9,211 nucleotides of DNA from Candidatus Geothermarchaeota archaeon (GCA_030601715.1 JAUWBL010000030.1:1-9211); one strand, 5' to 3'. Positions 1 to 6,460 are shown, numbered from the stretch's first letter. Numbers and translations: made by a program. Notes: generated by a model not told the origin, from the sequence alone.

Positions 1-105
1 CAGCTATTCATCAGCTACGCGAAACTGTCTCAGGTAATGGGGGGTTTTCATCCTTTGAAGAGAGGATCCCTTGGGCCGATTCCGGTTAAAGAACTCGGAG
101 ACTAG
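1..105 (+). CDS. Possible C-terminal tail of an upstream gene (partial)
   Basis: Frame 1 is open from the window edge to a TAG stop at 103-105, giving 34 residues that include LSQVMGGFHPLKRG and end in PVKELGD. I do not recognise the family. Frame 3 is also open, to a TAA at 87-89, so the choice of frame is weak. Frame 1 is preferred because its product looks more protein-like and it reaches further. If real, the gene runs in the same direction as the molybdopterin enzyme downstream, from which it is separated by about 126 non-coding bases. The stretch may instead be entirely intergenic. Confidence 0.3.
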   Translation, partial: QLFISYAKLSQVMGGFHPLKRGSLGPIPVKELGD

Positions 106-201
106 GTGGTCATTACGGACGGACACACAAGAGCCTTTGCAGATTTCATGTGCGGCTTCTCAGAGGTCAGGGCATCCTGGGATGGCATCAACACCTTTGC
201 C

Positions 202-209
202 TTTTTACA
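202..209 (+). promoter_or_regulatory. TATA-like box before the molybdopterin oxidoreductase
   Basis: The T/A-rich stretch TTTTTACA stands out in otherwise mixed sequence. Its centre lies about 26 bases before the TTG at 232 and about 32 before the ATG at 238. This is the normal distance from an archaeal TATA box to the transcription start. No ribosome binding site precedes either start codon, so a leaderless or almost leaderless mRNA is likely. This is inferred from spacing and composition only. Confidence 0.4.
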
Positions 210-231
210 CCGTTGAGTCCACCCCAGTCTG

Positions 232-969
232 TTGAGAATGCGGCGTAATGGGGATAAGGCATCGAGAAGAAGGTTTCTGAAGTACACCGCAGGCGTTGCC
301 GTAGCGGCCACTGTGGTTGCCACTGGATATGGTGTTTATGAGTTGATCAAGCGTGCTGATGGCCCCGAACCGTCCTCCCAGCCCACCGATGAAAGGCCTA
401 CACCTCCGGGCCAGTACTATGTGGACGACTTCCCGGTCTACGACATCACTCCGAATCGACCCGGGTTCGACCCGGCTGCTTGGCGCTTCCGCGTTTGGGG
501 TGCTGTGGAGAACGAGGTGGAGTGGAGCTGGGACGAGGTCATACAGCTGCCGACCGTCGAAGTCGTCACCGACTTCCATTGTGTGACCCGATGGTCAAAG
601 AAGGCCCTGGTGTGGGAGGGCATACCAACACAAAGAATAGTGGAGTTCGCGGACCCCGATCCGGACGTCGTCCAGGTCATGGCCCACTGCGCAGAGGGCT
701 ACACCACCAACATCCCCCTAGAATACATGTCGATGGAGGATTCCCTCCTCGCCCTTAGCTTCAATGGTGAACCGCTAACGCCGGAGCACGGCGCACCGCT
801 ACGTCTCCTCGTGCCCCAGCTGTATGCATATAAGAGCGCAAAATACCTGCAAGGCCTCGAATTCCAGACGGAGTGGGAACCCGGCTACTGGGAGAACAAG
901 GGATACCACCTCATCGGAGACCCGTGGAAAGAGCAGCGCTTAAGCCACGACCCCGGCTCTCCCATATGA
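232..969 (+). CDS. Tat-exported molybdopterin-dependent oxidoreductase (sulfite oxidase/YedY-like)
   Basis: Probable periplasm-facing or cell-surface molybdoenzyme with the oxidoreductase molybdopterin-binding fold of the sulfite oxidase/YedY (MsrP) superfamily. The N-terminus carries a perfect twin-arginine motif SRRRFLK (residues 11-17), then a hydrophobic segment (about 18-38) and a Pro-rich linker (about 44-60), so it is exported folded by Tat and may stay membrane-anchored. The core motif FHCVTRWSK (115-123) places Cys117 where the family's Mo-ligating cysteine sits. Further family blocks are HGAPLRLLVP (186-195), YKSAKYLQGLEF (200-211) and GYWENKGYHLIGDPW (218-232). At 245 residues it has the catalytic domain only, without a heme or dimerisation domain. 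The substrate cannot be deduced, and no heme-b partner lies in the window. The frame opens at TTG 232, but ATG 238 (two codons in) is equally good and keeps the Tat motif. It converges on the minus-strand genes that follow. Confidence 0.9.
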   Translation: MRMRRNGDKASRRRFLKYTAGVAVAATVVATGYGVYELIKRADGPEPSSQPTDERPTPPGQYYVDDFPVYDITPNRPGFDPAAWRFRVWGAVENEVEWSWDEVIQLPTVEVVTDFHCVTRWSKKALVWEGIPTQRIVEFADPDPDVVQVMAHCAEGYTTNIPLEYMSMEDSLLALSFNGEPLTPEHGAPLRLLVPQLYAYKSAKYLQGLEFQTEWEPGYWENKGYHLIGDPWKEQRLSHDPGSPI

Positions 970-1002
970 GCCTCGCGAAAAACTTGGGAGCCCCGTCTTT
1001 CT
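955..1002 (+). terminator. Stem-loop at the end of the molybdoenzyme gene
   Basis: Arm GGCTCTCCCA (955-964) pairs with TGGGAGCC (985-992): five pairs, a two-base bulge and three more pairs around a loop of about 20 bases that contains the TGA stop. A pyrimidine-rich stretch with a T triplet (GTCTTTCTC, 995-1003) follows. The position between convergent genes suits a transcription end. Archaeal termination relies mainly on T-tracts and this one is short, so the call is tentative. Confidence 0.3.
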
Positions 1003-1034
1003 CACAGGAGTGCTTACGTACACAGCTCAGGTAA

Positions 1035-1235
1035 TCACTCAAGGATCAGCGGGTCTACGAACTCGAACTTGACCGTGTCTACCAGTCCAAGGTCGGTTAT
1101 CCTTAGCTCCGGAAGAACGGAGAGGGCTAAGAGAGACATGGTCATGAAGGACGAGACCCATCTGCATCCTAACTCTTTCCATACACGGTGCATGTCATTT
1201 ACCTTCCCGCTGACCTCCTTCACCGGCCTCTCCAC
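1035..1235 (-). pseudogene. ade: Adenine deaminase C-terminal remnant
   Basis: The 66-residue product matches only the extreme C-terminus of adenine deaminase (Ade/AdeC, adenine to hypoxanthine, normally about 550-600 residues). It has a helix ending WKELGC (about residues 19-24), then FMTMSLLALSVLPELRITD (30-48) and GLVDTVKFEFV, corresponding to the family's ending FMTLSFLALPVIPELKLTDKGLFDV. The metal-binding amidohydrolase barrel is absent. Upstream in the same frame only nine more sense codons (to about 1262) precede a stop, and that space is the end of the methyltransferase gene. The segment just before WKELGC looks shorter than in full-length enzymes. A GTG at 1235 with GGTGA four bases before it could allow translation, so a small expressed protein cannot be excluded. 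I judge it a gene relic with no deaminase activity. Identification is from remembered family motifs. Confidence 0.72.
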
Positions 1236-1255
1236 CTCTTCACCATGTGTGACAG

Positions 1256-2101
1256 CTATCCTCTATCTTGCCCAAGGCTCCGGGTCTTCCTGGCCTTGAA
1301 GATCATGGTGTAGGGCAGCCTCTTCCAGAGCTCGTATCCAGGCTCCTCCAAGTCGTCGCTCTTGAGCCTCTCATACTCTTCGGCCGTGTACGGCATGCCG
1401 CGCCTCTCCTCCTCAGACATCTCCTTCAAGGGGTAGGGCATCGGTTCCACTATCCTCTCCACGCGGAACCCGCTCTCTAGAAGGAGGTCAAAGGTGTCCT
1501 GAACGGTGTGGTGGTAGAGCGGGATCTCGATCTTCTCTTGGGCTTCGCCCACCCAAGTTTCGATCTCGGGGGCGTCGTCGAAGTAGTCCCTCAGGACGAA
1601 GACCTTTCTGCCCTCCATGATGGTCCACCTCCCAGAAGACAAGACCGGATGAGACATCGCGAAGACAAAGAGACCCTCGGGGTTCAAGACTGCGTTGACT
1701 TCTCTGAAGACTCGGCCCCAGTCCTCGACGAACTGAAGGGCATGGGACGACAGGACGATGTCGAACCTCTGCCTTGCTAGTGGGGCTAGATCCTCCATGC
1801 TTCCGTGAAGGAACCTCACGTCAACCTTCTCTTCCTCGGCCAGCTTCCTCGCGTGATCCAGCTGTCTCTCTGACACATCGAGGCCTGTCACATGAGCTCC
1901 CCACTTGGAGAGAACTATCGAATTCTGACCTCCCCCACACCCGAGCTCCAGCACCCTCCTGCCCGAAACATCCCCGAGGAGGTGTAGCTCTCGTTCCCCG
2001 GGGGAGATGGGGCCGTAGTGGACATCCTCCAAGGAAATAGTTACCTTCCTCTGGTACCATTCCGAAACGGCGTTCCAAGCTCTCCTAGCTTCGTCGCTCA
2101 A
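1256..2101 (-). CDS. Class I SAM-dependent methyltransferase
   Basis: Soluble methyltransferase of the Rossmann-fold class I type, 281 residues. An N-terminal WNAVSEWYQ helix (9-17) resembles the cap of UbiE/Methyltransf_11/25 members. Motif I VLELGCGGGQN (50-60) is the SAM glycine loop, VTGLDVSERQL (71-81) supplies the acidic ribose-binding residue (Asp75), and FDIVLSSHALQFVEDW (113-128) is the motif IV region. The C-terminal third (about 150-270, with HPVLSSGRW and YHHTVQDTFDLLLESGF) is typical of small-molecule methyltransferases, but the substrate is unknown. The start is TTG at 2101, supported by GGTGA six bases upstream, a good match to the archaeal anti-Shine-Dalgarno. It lies 59 bases downstream of the LLM oxidoreductase on the same strand, so the two are probably co-transcribed. 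Its stop abuts the adenine deaminase relic. Confidence 0.88.
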   Translation of the reverse strand: MSDEARRAWNAVSEWYQRKVTISLEDVHYGPISPGERELHLLGDVSGRRVLELGCGGGQNSIVLSKWGAHVTGLDVSERQLDHARKLAEEEKVDVRFLHGSMEDLAPLARQRFDIVLSSHALQFVEDWGRVFREVNAVLNPEGLFVFAMSHPVLSSGRWTIMEGRKVFVLRDYFDDAPEIETWVGEAQEKIEIPLYHHTVQDTFDLLLESGFRVERIVEPMPYPLKEMSEEERRGMPYTAEEYERLKSDDLEEPGYELWKRLPYTMIFKARKTRSLGQDRG

Positions 2102-2120
2102 CCAGCTTCACCCCACGGAA

Positions 2121-2134
2121 TTGCAAATCTGCAA
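2121..2134. repeat. Short inverted repeat between LLM and methyltransferase genes
   Basis: TTGCA and TGCAA flank AATC, giving five perfect pairs in the 59-base spacer. The 8-base palindrome GCACGTGC lies nearby at 2152-2159. Either could be a protein site or a weak processing hairpin. Such small repeats also arise by chance, and no promoter-like A/T box accompanies them, so they do not by themselves argue against co-transcription. Confidence 0.2.
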
Positions 2135-2160
2135 CCCAGAGCCAAATCTCCGCACGTGCT

Positions 2161-3072
2161 TCAGTCGCTGAATGAAGGGATGATGTTCTTAGCGAAGTCT
2201 CTCAGAAAGTCCAGCTGGCGCTGAATCTCCCCTGTAGGAAGGGGAAGCCAGGGCTGTGCCATTGGGAACGCGACGATGAAGTAGTCGTAGCCATTCTCCT
2301 TCGCTTCCTCGACCTTGCTCAAATACTGCTTAGAATCATAGTGCGTAAAGTCATAGTTCGGCGCTTGCAGTGGGGTATAGTCAGCCGCAAACGATACCTT
2401 GCTCTCCCTTCCGAGCTTCTTCGCCTCCCTAAGCACTACGCCTCTCGCCTCCGCATGGCTCATCCTTATCCAAGGAGGAATGTAGCAGATGTCGGCGTGT
2501 CTTCCTGCCAGCTTAAGCATCCTTTTCCCTGCGCCTCCGAACAGCAACGGAGGGTGTGGCTTCTGCAGGGGCTTTGGTTCGAGCACGGCGTCCTTCGCAC
2601 GGTAGTATCGACCATGGAAGCTGACCTTGTCTTCCGCCCAGAGCCTTAGGATCAGCTCTAGGGCCTCCTCGGTCTTGTCAACCTGAACGCTGGGCTCATC
2701 CGCTTCGCCATACGCTTCGAGTGTCACCACATCACCTGCTCCCACGCCGAGCACTGCCCGCCCATCGGAGATCACATCCAGCGTCGAGACTATCTTGGCT
2801 AGGATCCCCGGGGCACGAAGAGGAAGAGGAGTGACCCACGTCCCAAGACGAATTGTCTCTGTTCGGGCTGCCAGATAGGTAAGGGCCACCCAGGTGTCAA
2901 GGGTGGAGTTGATGGGCTCTGACGGATTGGCCCCCAAGTCCTCCGGGTTCCACATGTATTGGTCGGGCAGGACGACGCCCCAAAACCCCAACCGATCTGC
3001 CTCCGCCACAGCCTCCTTGATCAGTTGCCACCCAGCGTACCAGTTCCCTAGTCCAGTCAAGATGAACTTCAA
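2161..3072 (-). CDS. LLM-class (luciferase-like) oxidoreductase, probably F420-dependent
   Basis: Luciferase-like monooxygenase fold enzyme (PF00296), 303 residues, a TIM barrel using F420 or FMN, expected in the cytoplasm. Visible family features are AVAEADRLGFWGVVLPDQY (21-39), the strand-helix block RLGTWVTPLPLRAPGILAK (75-93), TLDVISDGRAVLGVGAG (97-113, the conserved GxGAG loop near the cofactor), the substrate-side SFHGRYYRAKDAVLEPKP region (151-168), and FGGAGKRMLKLAGRHAD (178-194). F420 rather than FMN is inferred from archaeal context and resemblance to F420-type sequences. The substrate is unknown. The TTG start at 3072 has GGAGG nine bases upstream, and no better in-frame start is seen. 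It is probably first in a two-gene unit with the methyltransferase. It is only distantly similar to the second LLM protein in this window, sharing the EPKPLQKPHP segment. Confidence 0.9.
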   Translation of the reverse strand: MKFILTGLGNWYAGWQLIKEAVAEADRLGFWGVVLPDQYMWNPEDLGANPSEPINSTLDTWVALTYLAARTETIRLGTWVTPLPLRAPGILAKIVSTLDVISDGRAVLGVGAGDVVTLEAYGEADEPSVQVDKTEEALELILRLWAEDKVSFHGRYYRAKDAVLEPKPLQKPHPPLLFGGAGKRMLKLAGRHADICYIPPWIRMSHAEARGVVLREAKKLGRESKVSFAADYTPLQAPNYDFTHYDSKQYLSKVEEAKENGYDYFIVAFPMAQPWLPLPTGEIQRQLDFLRDFAKNIIPSFSD

Positions 3073-3113
3073 GCCAAGTTCCCTCCCTGCGGTGGAGATT
3101 ATCGCATGATGAC

Positions 3114-3120
3114 CTATATG
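3114..3120 (-). promoter_or_regulatory. TATA-like box for the LLM-methyltransferase unit
   Basis: On the minus strand CATATAG, preceded by an A/T-rich AATAAATC, is centred near 3117. A start about 26 bases downstream would fall near 3091, leaving a leader of roughly 19 bases that carries the GGAGG site. A 5-base inverted repeat (ATTGG 3126-3130, CCAAT 3138-3142) lies just upstream and might be an operator. Spacing fits an archaeal promoter, but the call rests on sequence appearance alone. Confidence 0.4.
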
Positions 3121-3187
3121 GATTTATTGGAGACGAGCCAATCTGGGCCAGGGAGGAGAGCGGAAAACGTCCGTCTCCTTAGCATTA

Positions 3188-3233
3188 ACCCTTTAAGCAC
3201 ACCTAGGCAACCCAACAACAGGAGAAGATTCAG
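3188..3233 (+). promoter_or_regulatory. TATA-like box and ribosome binding site of the DUF1579-like gene
   Basis: CTTTAAGC (3191-3198) is a plausible TATA element. A start near 3220 would leave a very short leader beginning at the GGAG of 3221-3224, nine bases before the GTG start. Together with the oppositely directed box near 3117, this makes the 161-base spacer 3073-3233 a divergent promoter region. Confidence 0.35.
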
Positions 3234-3713
3234 GTGTCTGAGCCGCCCCGCGAAATGGACGAGCTTGACTTCATGCTTGGATCATGGACGCTAGACTACA
3301 AGCTTCCTCGAAGCTTCATGGCGACAGAAGGAGGGACAGGGAAGGGGATAGGCGTTCTGCAAAGAGCTCTGAACGGACGCTATGTCTTCTTCGACTATTC
3401 GGCGTCTGGGACATTTGGACAAGCCAAAGCCCACGGCATTTTCGCCTGGGATGCCAAGGAAAAACTGTACCGTTACTGGTGGTTCGAGGACTCGGGAGCA
3501 AACCTAGTCGCTACGGGCAACTTCGTCGACGATGACACACTATTCCTTGCCTGGCAGGACACGGAGTTCCAAGGCAAGAAGATGAGGTGTCAGCAGACAT
3601 TCACCAAGCAGAACCCCGACCGGTTCATCCTCCGGATGGAGTGTAGTCTCGAAAATGGCGTCTTTGAACCCGTTCTTGAAGTCACTTTCACAAGGAGCAG
3701 GAATCGATCCTAA
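3234..3713 (+). CDS. DUF1579-like small beta-rich protein
   Basis: 159-residue soluble protein with no signal peptide or membrane segment. The opening LDFMLGSWTLDYKL (11-24), the middle block ALNGRYVFFDYSASG (45-59) and GIFAWDAKEKLYRYWWFEDSG (68-88) match the layout of DUF1579-type proteins (LGxW near the N-terminus, GGRFL-like strand, GYD...Y...W.DS). These are small lipocalin-like beta-barrels of unknown function, and a ligand is unknown. The GTG start at 3234 is supported by GGAG nine bases upstream. The alternative ATG at 3255 would cut into the conserved N-terminus and has no such site. The gene stands alone on the plus strand, divergent from the LLM gene and convergent with the ligase, with 51 bases before the ligase stop. 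Confidence 0.75.
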   Translation: MSEPPREMDELDFMLGSWTLDYKLPRSFMATEGGTGKGIGVLQRALNGRYVFFDYSASGTFGQAKAHGIFAWDAKEKLYRYWWFEDSGANLVATGNFVDDDTLFLAWQDTEFQGKKMRCQQTFTKQNPDRFILRMECSLENGVFEPVLEVTFTRSRNRS

Positions 3714-3764
3714 GGGCGTGGAGCCGCCTGGGAGGGTTGTGTCACGAATGCACAAAGGATGTTG

Positions 3765-5165
3765 CTAAGTGGTGTTCTGAGATGAGGTGTAGCTGACGAA
3801 TCTCAGCGGCTTGCCGGAGGGCGCAGGGCTGATCTTGCCTACCTTCTGTATCTCCACTTCGGATTTCCCACGCCACTTGAGGTTGTTCTTGATGATCCTG
3901 TCGTGTACTTCTGAGTAGGCTTCGCCTTCAACGATTTTCACTGTGATGAGGTCTGGACTCGCGACCACAACCTGGAAATCCTTCACGGGTACTTCACTGA
4001 AGAACGCTTCCAGGGGTCTCAGCACGGTGTGGGATCCATCACTGTTCACAATGTGTTCAAACTTCCTTCCCTCTAGAGACTCCAGAACCGGGAGACCCCT
4101 GCCGCACGAACAGGGAGACGACCCAGTTCGACCCAGATCCCCTATCTCGTATCTTATCAAGGGCATCGAGTAGTTCGTCAGGTTCGTTATGACCAGAGAG
4201 CCTACCTCGCCCGGCGACGCGGCTTCGCCGTCTCGAAGCACTTCAAGAACCAGGTTTTCTGAGCTTACGTGGAGACCTGTGTGTTCCTCACACTCTGAAG
4301 CTATCGCCATGACCTCACGGGCGCCGTAGAAGCTGAAGACCGGACACCGAAAGGCCTGACGGATCACCTTTCGTTGTGCCTCGTAGATCATGCTGGAGGT
4401 GTGTATGACACCCCTTACATCCAAGCATTGACCAGCTTCAAGAAGGTATTCTGCCAACCGGTGAAGGGCGCCGCTGTATCCTCGGATGAAATGGGGGTGA
4501 AACCTCTTCAGCTTACCTAGGATTTCGTTCGCGTTCTGGGCGGAGACGTCACCGCTATCCACTAGCAGAGTTCTCCTAGCTTCATCATAGAGAGGCTGCA
4601 GGAACGTCGACTTGTTTGACGCGAACGTACGCTGCCACACCAGAGCTTCCTTGTCTCCCAGCTCGTATCCGGCCCATGAGTAGGCTCTCAGGGCGGCAGC
4701 CCAGCCCCAGCTCCTGTCAGAGTTGTCACGTAGAAATGAAACAGGCTTGGAGGTCGTCCCGCTGGTGTGTTCGCGGGACGCTCCAGTTGAGTGATACGAG
4801 GTTGAGACAAGCTCGTCGTTCCTCGATCGAAGGATCGCCTTCGTGAGTAGAGGGATCTTTTCGAGGTCTGAGATGTCTTTGATGTCTTCTGGTCGGACGC
4901 CACCCTCTCGGAACGCGGCTCGATAGTAAGGAACAGTGTGGTAGGCATGGCTAACGATTCTCCTTAGCCTCGCTAGTTGAAGCCGCTCAATATTTTTCTG
5001 GCTTAGCCACTGCGTCTCCTCCAAAAGACGTCTGCATCTTTGGATCCTTGTGTTCCGGAGAAGGTCATGCACAGGAAGAAGAAAATGCTTCCAGAAAGTT
5101 CGATGGACCGACATGCTCAGGTAATTCCTCATCTTAGCCTGCTTCCTTTGAACCTGAAGATTCAT
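3765..5165 (-). CDS. CapK/phenylacetate-CoA ligase-like adenylating enzyme
   Basis: Member of the PaaK/CapK branch of ANL adenylate-forming enzymes, which activate a carboxylate with ATP to an acyl-AMP and often pass it to CoA or another acceptor. The N-terminal QLARLRRIVSHAYHTVPYYR region (63-82) is typical of CapK relatives. HTSGTTSKPVSF (133-144) is the P-loop-like ATP motif, YGAREVMAIASEC (280-292) resembles the A5 adenine-binding region, MPLIRYEIGD (334-343) holds the conserved Asp, and CSCGRGLPVLESLEGR (352-367) and SGKPLRFVS (450-458, with the expected catalytic Lys452) complete the set. Length 466 is usual. No membrane segment is evident. Its ATG overlaps the stop of the preceding MgtE half in an ATGA junction, pointing to translational coupling. 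A second ATG at 5132 has a GGAAG upstream and is possible. The substrate is unknown. Relatives act in capsule or lipid assembly, phenylacetate activation and F420 adenylylation. Confidence 0.85.
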   Translation of the reverse strand: MNLQVQRKQAKMRNYLSMSVHRTFWKHFLLPVHDLLRNTRIQRCRRLLEETQWLSQKNIERLQLARLRRIVSHAYHTVPYYRAAFREGGVRPEDIKDISDLEKIPLLTKAILRSRNDELVSTSYHSTGASREHTSGTTSKPVSFLRDNSDRSWGWAAALRAYSWAGYELGDKEALVWQRTFASNKSTFLQPLYDEARRTLLVDSGDVSAQNANEILGKLKRFHPHFIRGYSGALHRLAEYLLEAGQCLDVRGVIHTSSMIYEAQRKVIRQAFRCPVFSFYGAREVMAIASECEEHTGLHVSSENLVLEVLRDGEAASPGEVGSLVITNLTNYSMPLIRYEIGDLGRTGSSPCSCGRGLPVLESLEGRKFEHIVNSDGSHTVLRPLEAFFSEVPVKDFQVVVASPDLITVKIVEGEAYSEVHDRIIKNNLKWRGKSEVEIQKVGKISPAPSGKPLRFVSYTSSQNTT

Positions 5166-5725
5166 AGTAGACCCAGCACTCTAGAGATTAGGATCAAGGT
5201 GGCGACACCCGCCACATCACCGACAGCGGTGACGATGGGGAAGCTGACGTTGGAGGGGTCAAGGCCGCTCGCGTAGGTGAAGATAGCCACCAACACCCCC
5301 ACCGCGAATATCACTAGGACGATGATCAGAAACCCCAACCCGGTGATAAACAGAAGAAACGGGAGACCCACTGAGGGCACACCAAAGACAGGCGAAAGAA
5401 AGTGGAGGACGAGACTCACGTACACGGCCGCGATAAGGATGACGGTGACATCCACCAGCAGGTAGGTTCTCAGGACCGGGTTCCGCTCGAGGCGAGGAGG
5501 GATGAGGCCCAGGTGCAGGGCGCTCGTGAGCCTCGAGGCGATGATGACGCCGAAGTCACCGGCCCTCCCGCTGAATATGGGTGCTAAGGTGAGGAGAATG
5601 GGGACGCGGGCTAGGCCCTCAAGGGTGGAGTTGAGCATGACTCCCGCCAGCAGGCTGAGGAGGGGGGCGAGGATCAGGACGGGTAGGCTCTCCGATAGGA
5701 TCTTCTTCGCTTTGATCCAGTCCAA
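5162..5725 (-). CDS. MgtE/SLC41-type divalent cation transporter, half 2
   Basis: 187-residue integral membrane protein comprising one MgtE/SLC41 transmembrane domain (PF01769 type), with about five hydrophobic segments (roughly 13-32, 40-52, 85-110, 117-150 and 160-185). Family hallmarks are APIFSGRAGDFGVIIASRLTSALHLGLI (starting at 48, the counterpart of the MgtE P...GGN.G.Q...R pore helix) and GLDPSNVSFPIVTAVGDVAG (154-173). In the latter, Asp170 sits where MgtE has its pore Mg2+-binding Asp. The N (cytosolic) and CBS regulatory domains of bacterial MgtE are absent. The start is a TTG directly after the TGA of half 1, with GGTGT a few bases before. The stop overlaps the ATG of the ligase by four bases. 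It is the less typical of the two halves, with GRAGDFG at the pore. It presumably pairs with half 1 to make a Mg2+ or other divalent ion channel/transporter. Confidence 0.85.
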   Translation of the reverse strand: MDWIKAKKILSESLPVLILAPLLSLLAGVMLNSTLEGLARVPILLTLAPIFSGRAGDFGVIIASRLTSALHLGLIPPRLERNPVLRTYLLVDVTVILIAAVYVSLVLHFLSPVFGVPSVGLPFLLFITGLGFLIIVLVIFAVGVLVAIFTYASGLDPSNVSFPIVTAVGDVAGVATLILISRVLGLL

Positions 5726-6298
5726 TCAGAACACCCACAGCACGAATCGGGCTCCGAGGAAGAGGCTGCCGATGCTGACGATGTCCCCCAGCATCGCCAC
5801 GTAGGGACCCACCACGTTGTTGGGGTCGATGCCCATCCGGTAGAACAGGATGGAGGAGAAGTCGGCGGCGAACAGCATGATGACGCTGGACACGGAGCCG
5901 GCCACCACCGAGAGAACCGTGAGCTGGATCAGTCCGATGCTGGAGAAGCCCAGCAGGATGCTGAAGAAGTGGGCTACGACCCCAAGAACGGCGGAGAGGA
6001 ATATTCCTAGAAACGTAGAGACGACGATCTCGGTCTGAAGCTCCTCCGAAAACTCGAGGCGGCTGGTTATGGTTCCCAGGTGCAGGGCTGTGGCGGTGCG
6101 GGCGGCGGAGGCCCCGCTTATGCTGCCCCTCATCTCCAAGAAAGCCGGGACGAGAACGAGAAAGGCGGGAAGGCTCCTCAGATCATCCAGCATGAAGGCC
6201 AGGCCGTACCCGGCGAGGAGGGAGCCCGATATCCCCACCAGCTCCCCGACCAGGGTCTCGGTGAAAAGCCTCCGAGTCCTCCGGTTGACCCCCACCAT
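5726..6298 (-). CDS. MgtE/SLC41-type divalent cation transporter, half 1
   Basis: 190-residue integral membrane protein with one MgtE/SLC41 domain. Hydrophobic segments lie at roughly 17-36, 42-55, 90-112, 118-146 and 163-189. The pore-helix block PAFLEMRGSISGASAARTAT (51-70) and the closing GIDPNNVVGPYVAMLGDIVS (156-175), with Asp172 at the ion-site position, align with the same elements of half 2. The two genes therefore look like an ancient duplication, equivalent to the tandem domains fused in many archaeal and animal SLC41 proteins. No CBS or cytosolic regulatory domain is present. The ATG at 6298 follows a short leader with AGGCGATGAG. The gene is first in a three-gene minus-strand operon and its TGA abuts the TTG of half 2. 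Transport of Mg2+ is inferred from family, and Co2+, Zn2+ or Mn2+ remain possible. Confidence 0.87.
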   Translation of the reverse strand: MVGVNRRTRRLFTETLVGELVGISGSLLAGYGLAFMLDDLRSLPAFLVLVPAFLEMRGSISGASAARTATALHLGTITSRLEFSEELQTEIVVSTFLGIFLSAVLGVVAHFFSILLGFSSIGLIQLTVLSVVAGSVSSVIMLFAADFSSILFYRMGIDPNNVVGPYVAMLGDIVSIGSLFLGARFVLWVF

Positions 6299-6330
6299 TG
6301 CTCATCGCCTACAACACCAAAGATCGGAAA

Positions 6331-6341
6331 CGATAAAAGAG
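6331..6341 (-). promoter_or_regulatory. TATA-like box for the MgtE-ligase operon
   Basis: The minus strand reads TCTTTTATCG here, the only strong A/T box in the 201-base spacer. A start about 26 bases downstream falls near 6310 and leaves a leader of roughly 12 bases with AGGCGATGAG before the ATG at 6298. The three operon genes to 3765 leave no room for other promoters between them. Confidence 0.42.
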
Positions 6342-6424
6342 AAGAGGCTGCTCAGAGACCAGAAACGTCAACCCATCAACCGACCGAAGAGGAGACGCTA
6401 ACACCACTCTAAGGGTTCCGCGCC

Positions 6425-6460
6425 TCAAAGCCGGGAGTATGACTTCCACTCTTCAGGCAT
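6425..6460 (-). CDS. Possible 11-residue micro-ORF with near-consensus ribosome binding site
   Basis: In the spacer after the JAMM gene, the minus strand has GGAGGTGG (6464-6471) ending three bases before an ATG at 6460, with six bases between the GGAGG core and the ATG. This is the best Shine-Dalgarno match I saw in the window. The frame encodes MPEEWKSYSRL and stops at TGA 6425-6427. It is far too short to classify. It may be a real small peptide, a leader acting on the downstream MgtE operon, the stub of a decayed gene, or a chance match. It begins about 40 bases after the JAMM stop, so it could be read from the same transcript. Confidence 0.25.
   Translation of the reverse strand: MPEEWKSYSRL

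Noticed and set aside
205..579. 124-codon minus-strand frame over the molybdoenzyme.
   Set aside because: It is antisense to a gene with clear Tat and Mo-binding motifs and has no recognisable features of its own.
3106..3112. C-box-like ATGATGA in the intergenic region between the LLM and DUF1579-like genes.
   Set aside because: No D box at a suitable distance and no closing stem. The segment is better explained as the LLM promoter leader.
3714..3764. Possible shared terminator between the convergent DUF1579-like and ligase genes.
   Set aside because: No stem of useful length and no T-tract on either strand in the 51 bases.
30..5125. The 10-mer CTCAGGTAAT occurs at 30-39, 1026-1035 and 5116-5125, suggesting a dispersed repeat.
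   Set aside because: The flanks differ, one copy lies inside the ligase coding sequence, and a few recurring 10-mers are expected by chance in about 9 kb.
5536..5572. C-box-like ATGATGA followed by CTGA, reminiscent of a C/D guide RNA.
   Set aside because: It lies inside the antisense strand of a well-supported MgtE gene, and no second C'/D' pair or terminal stem is visible.
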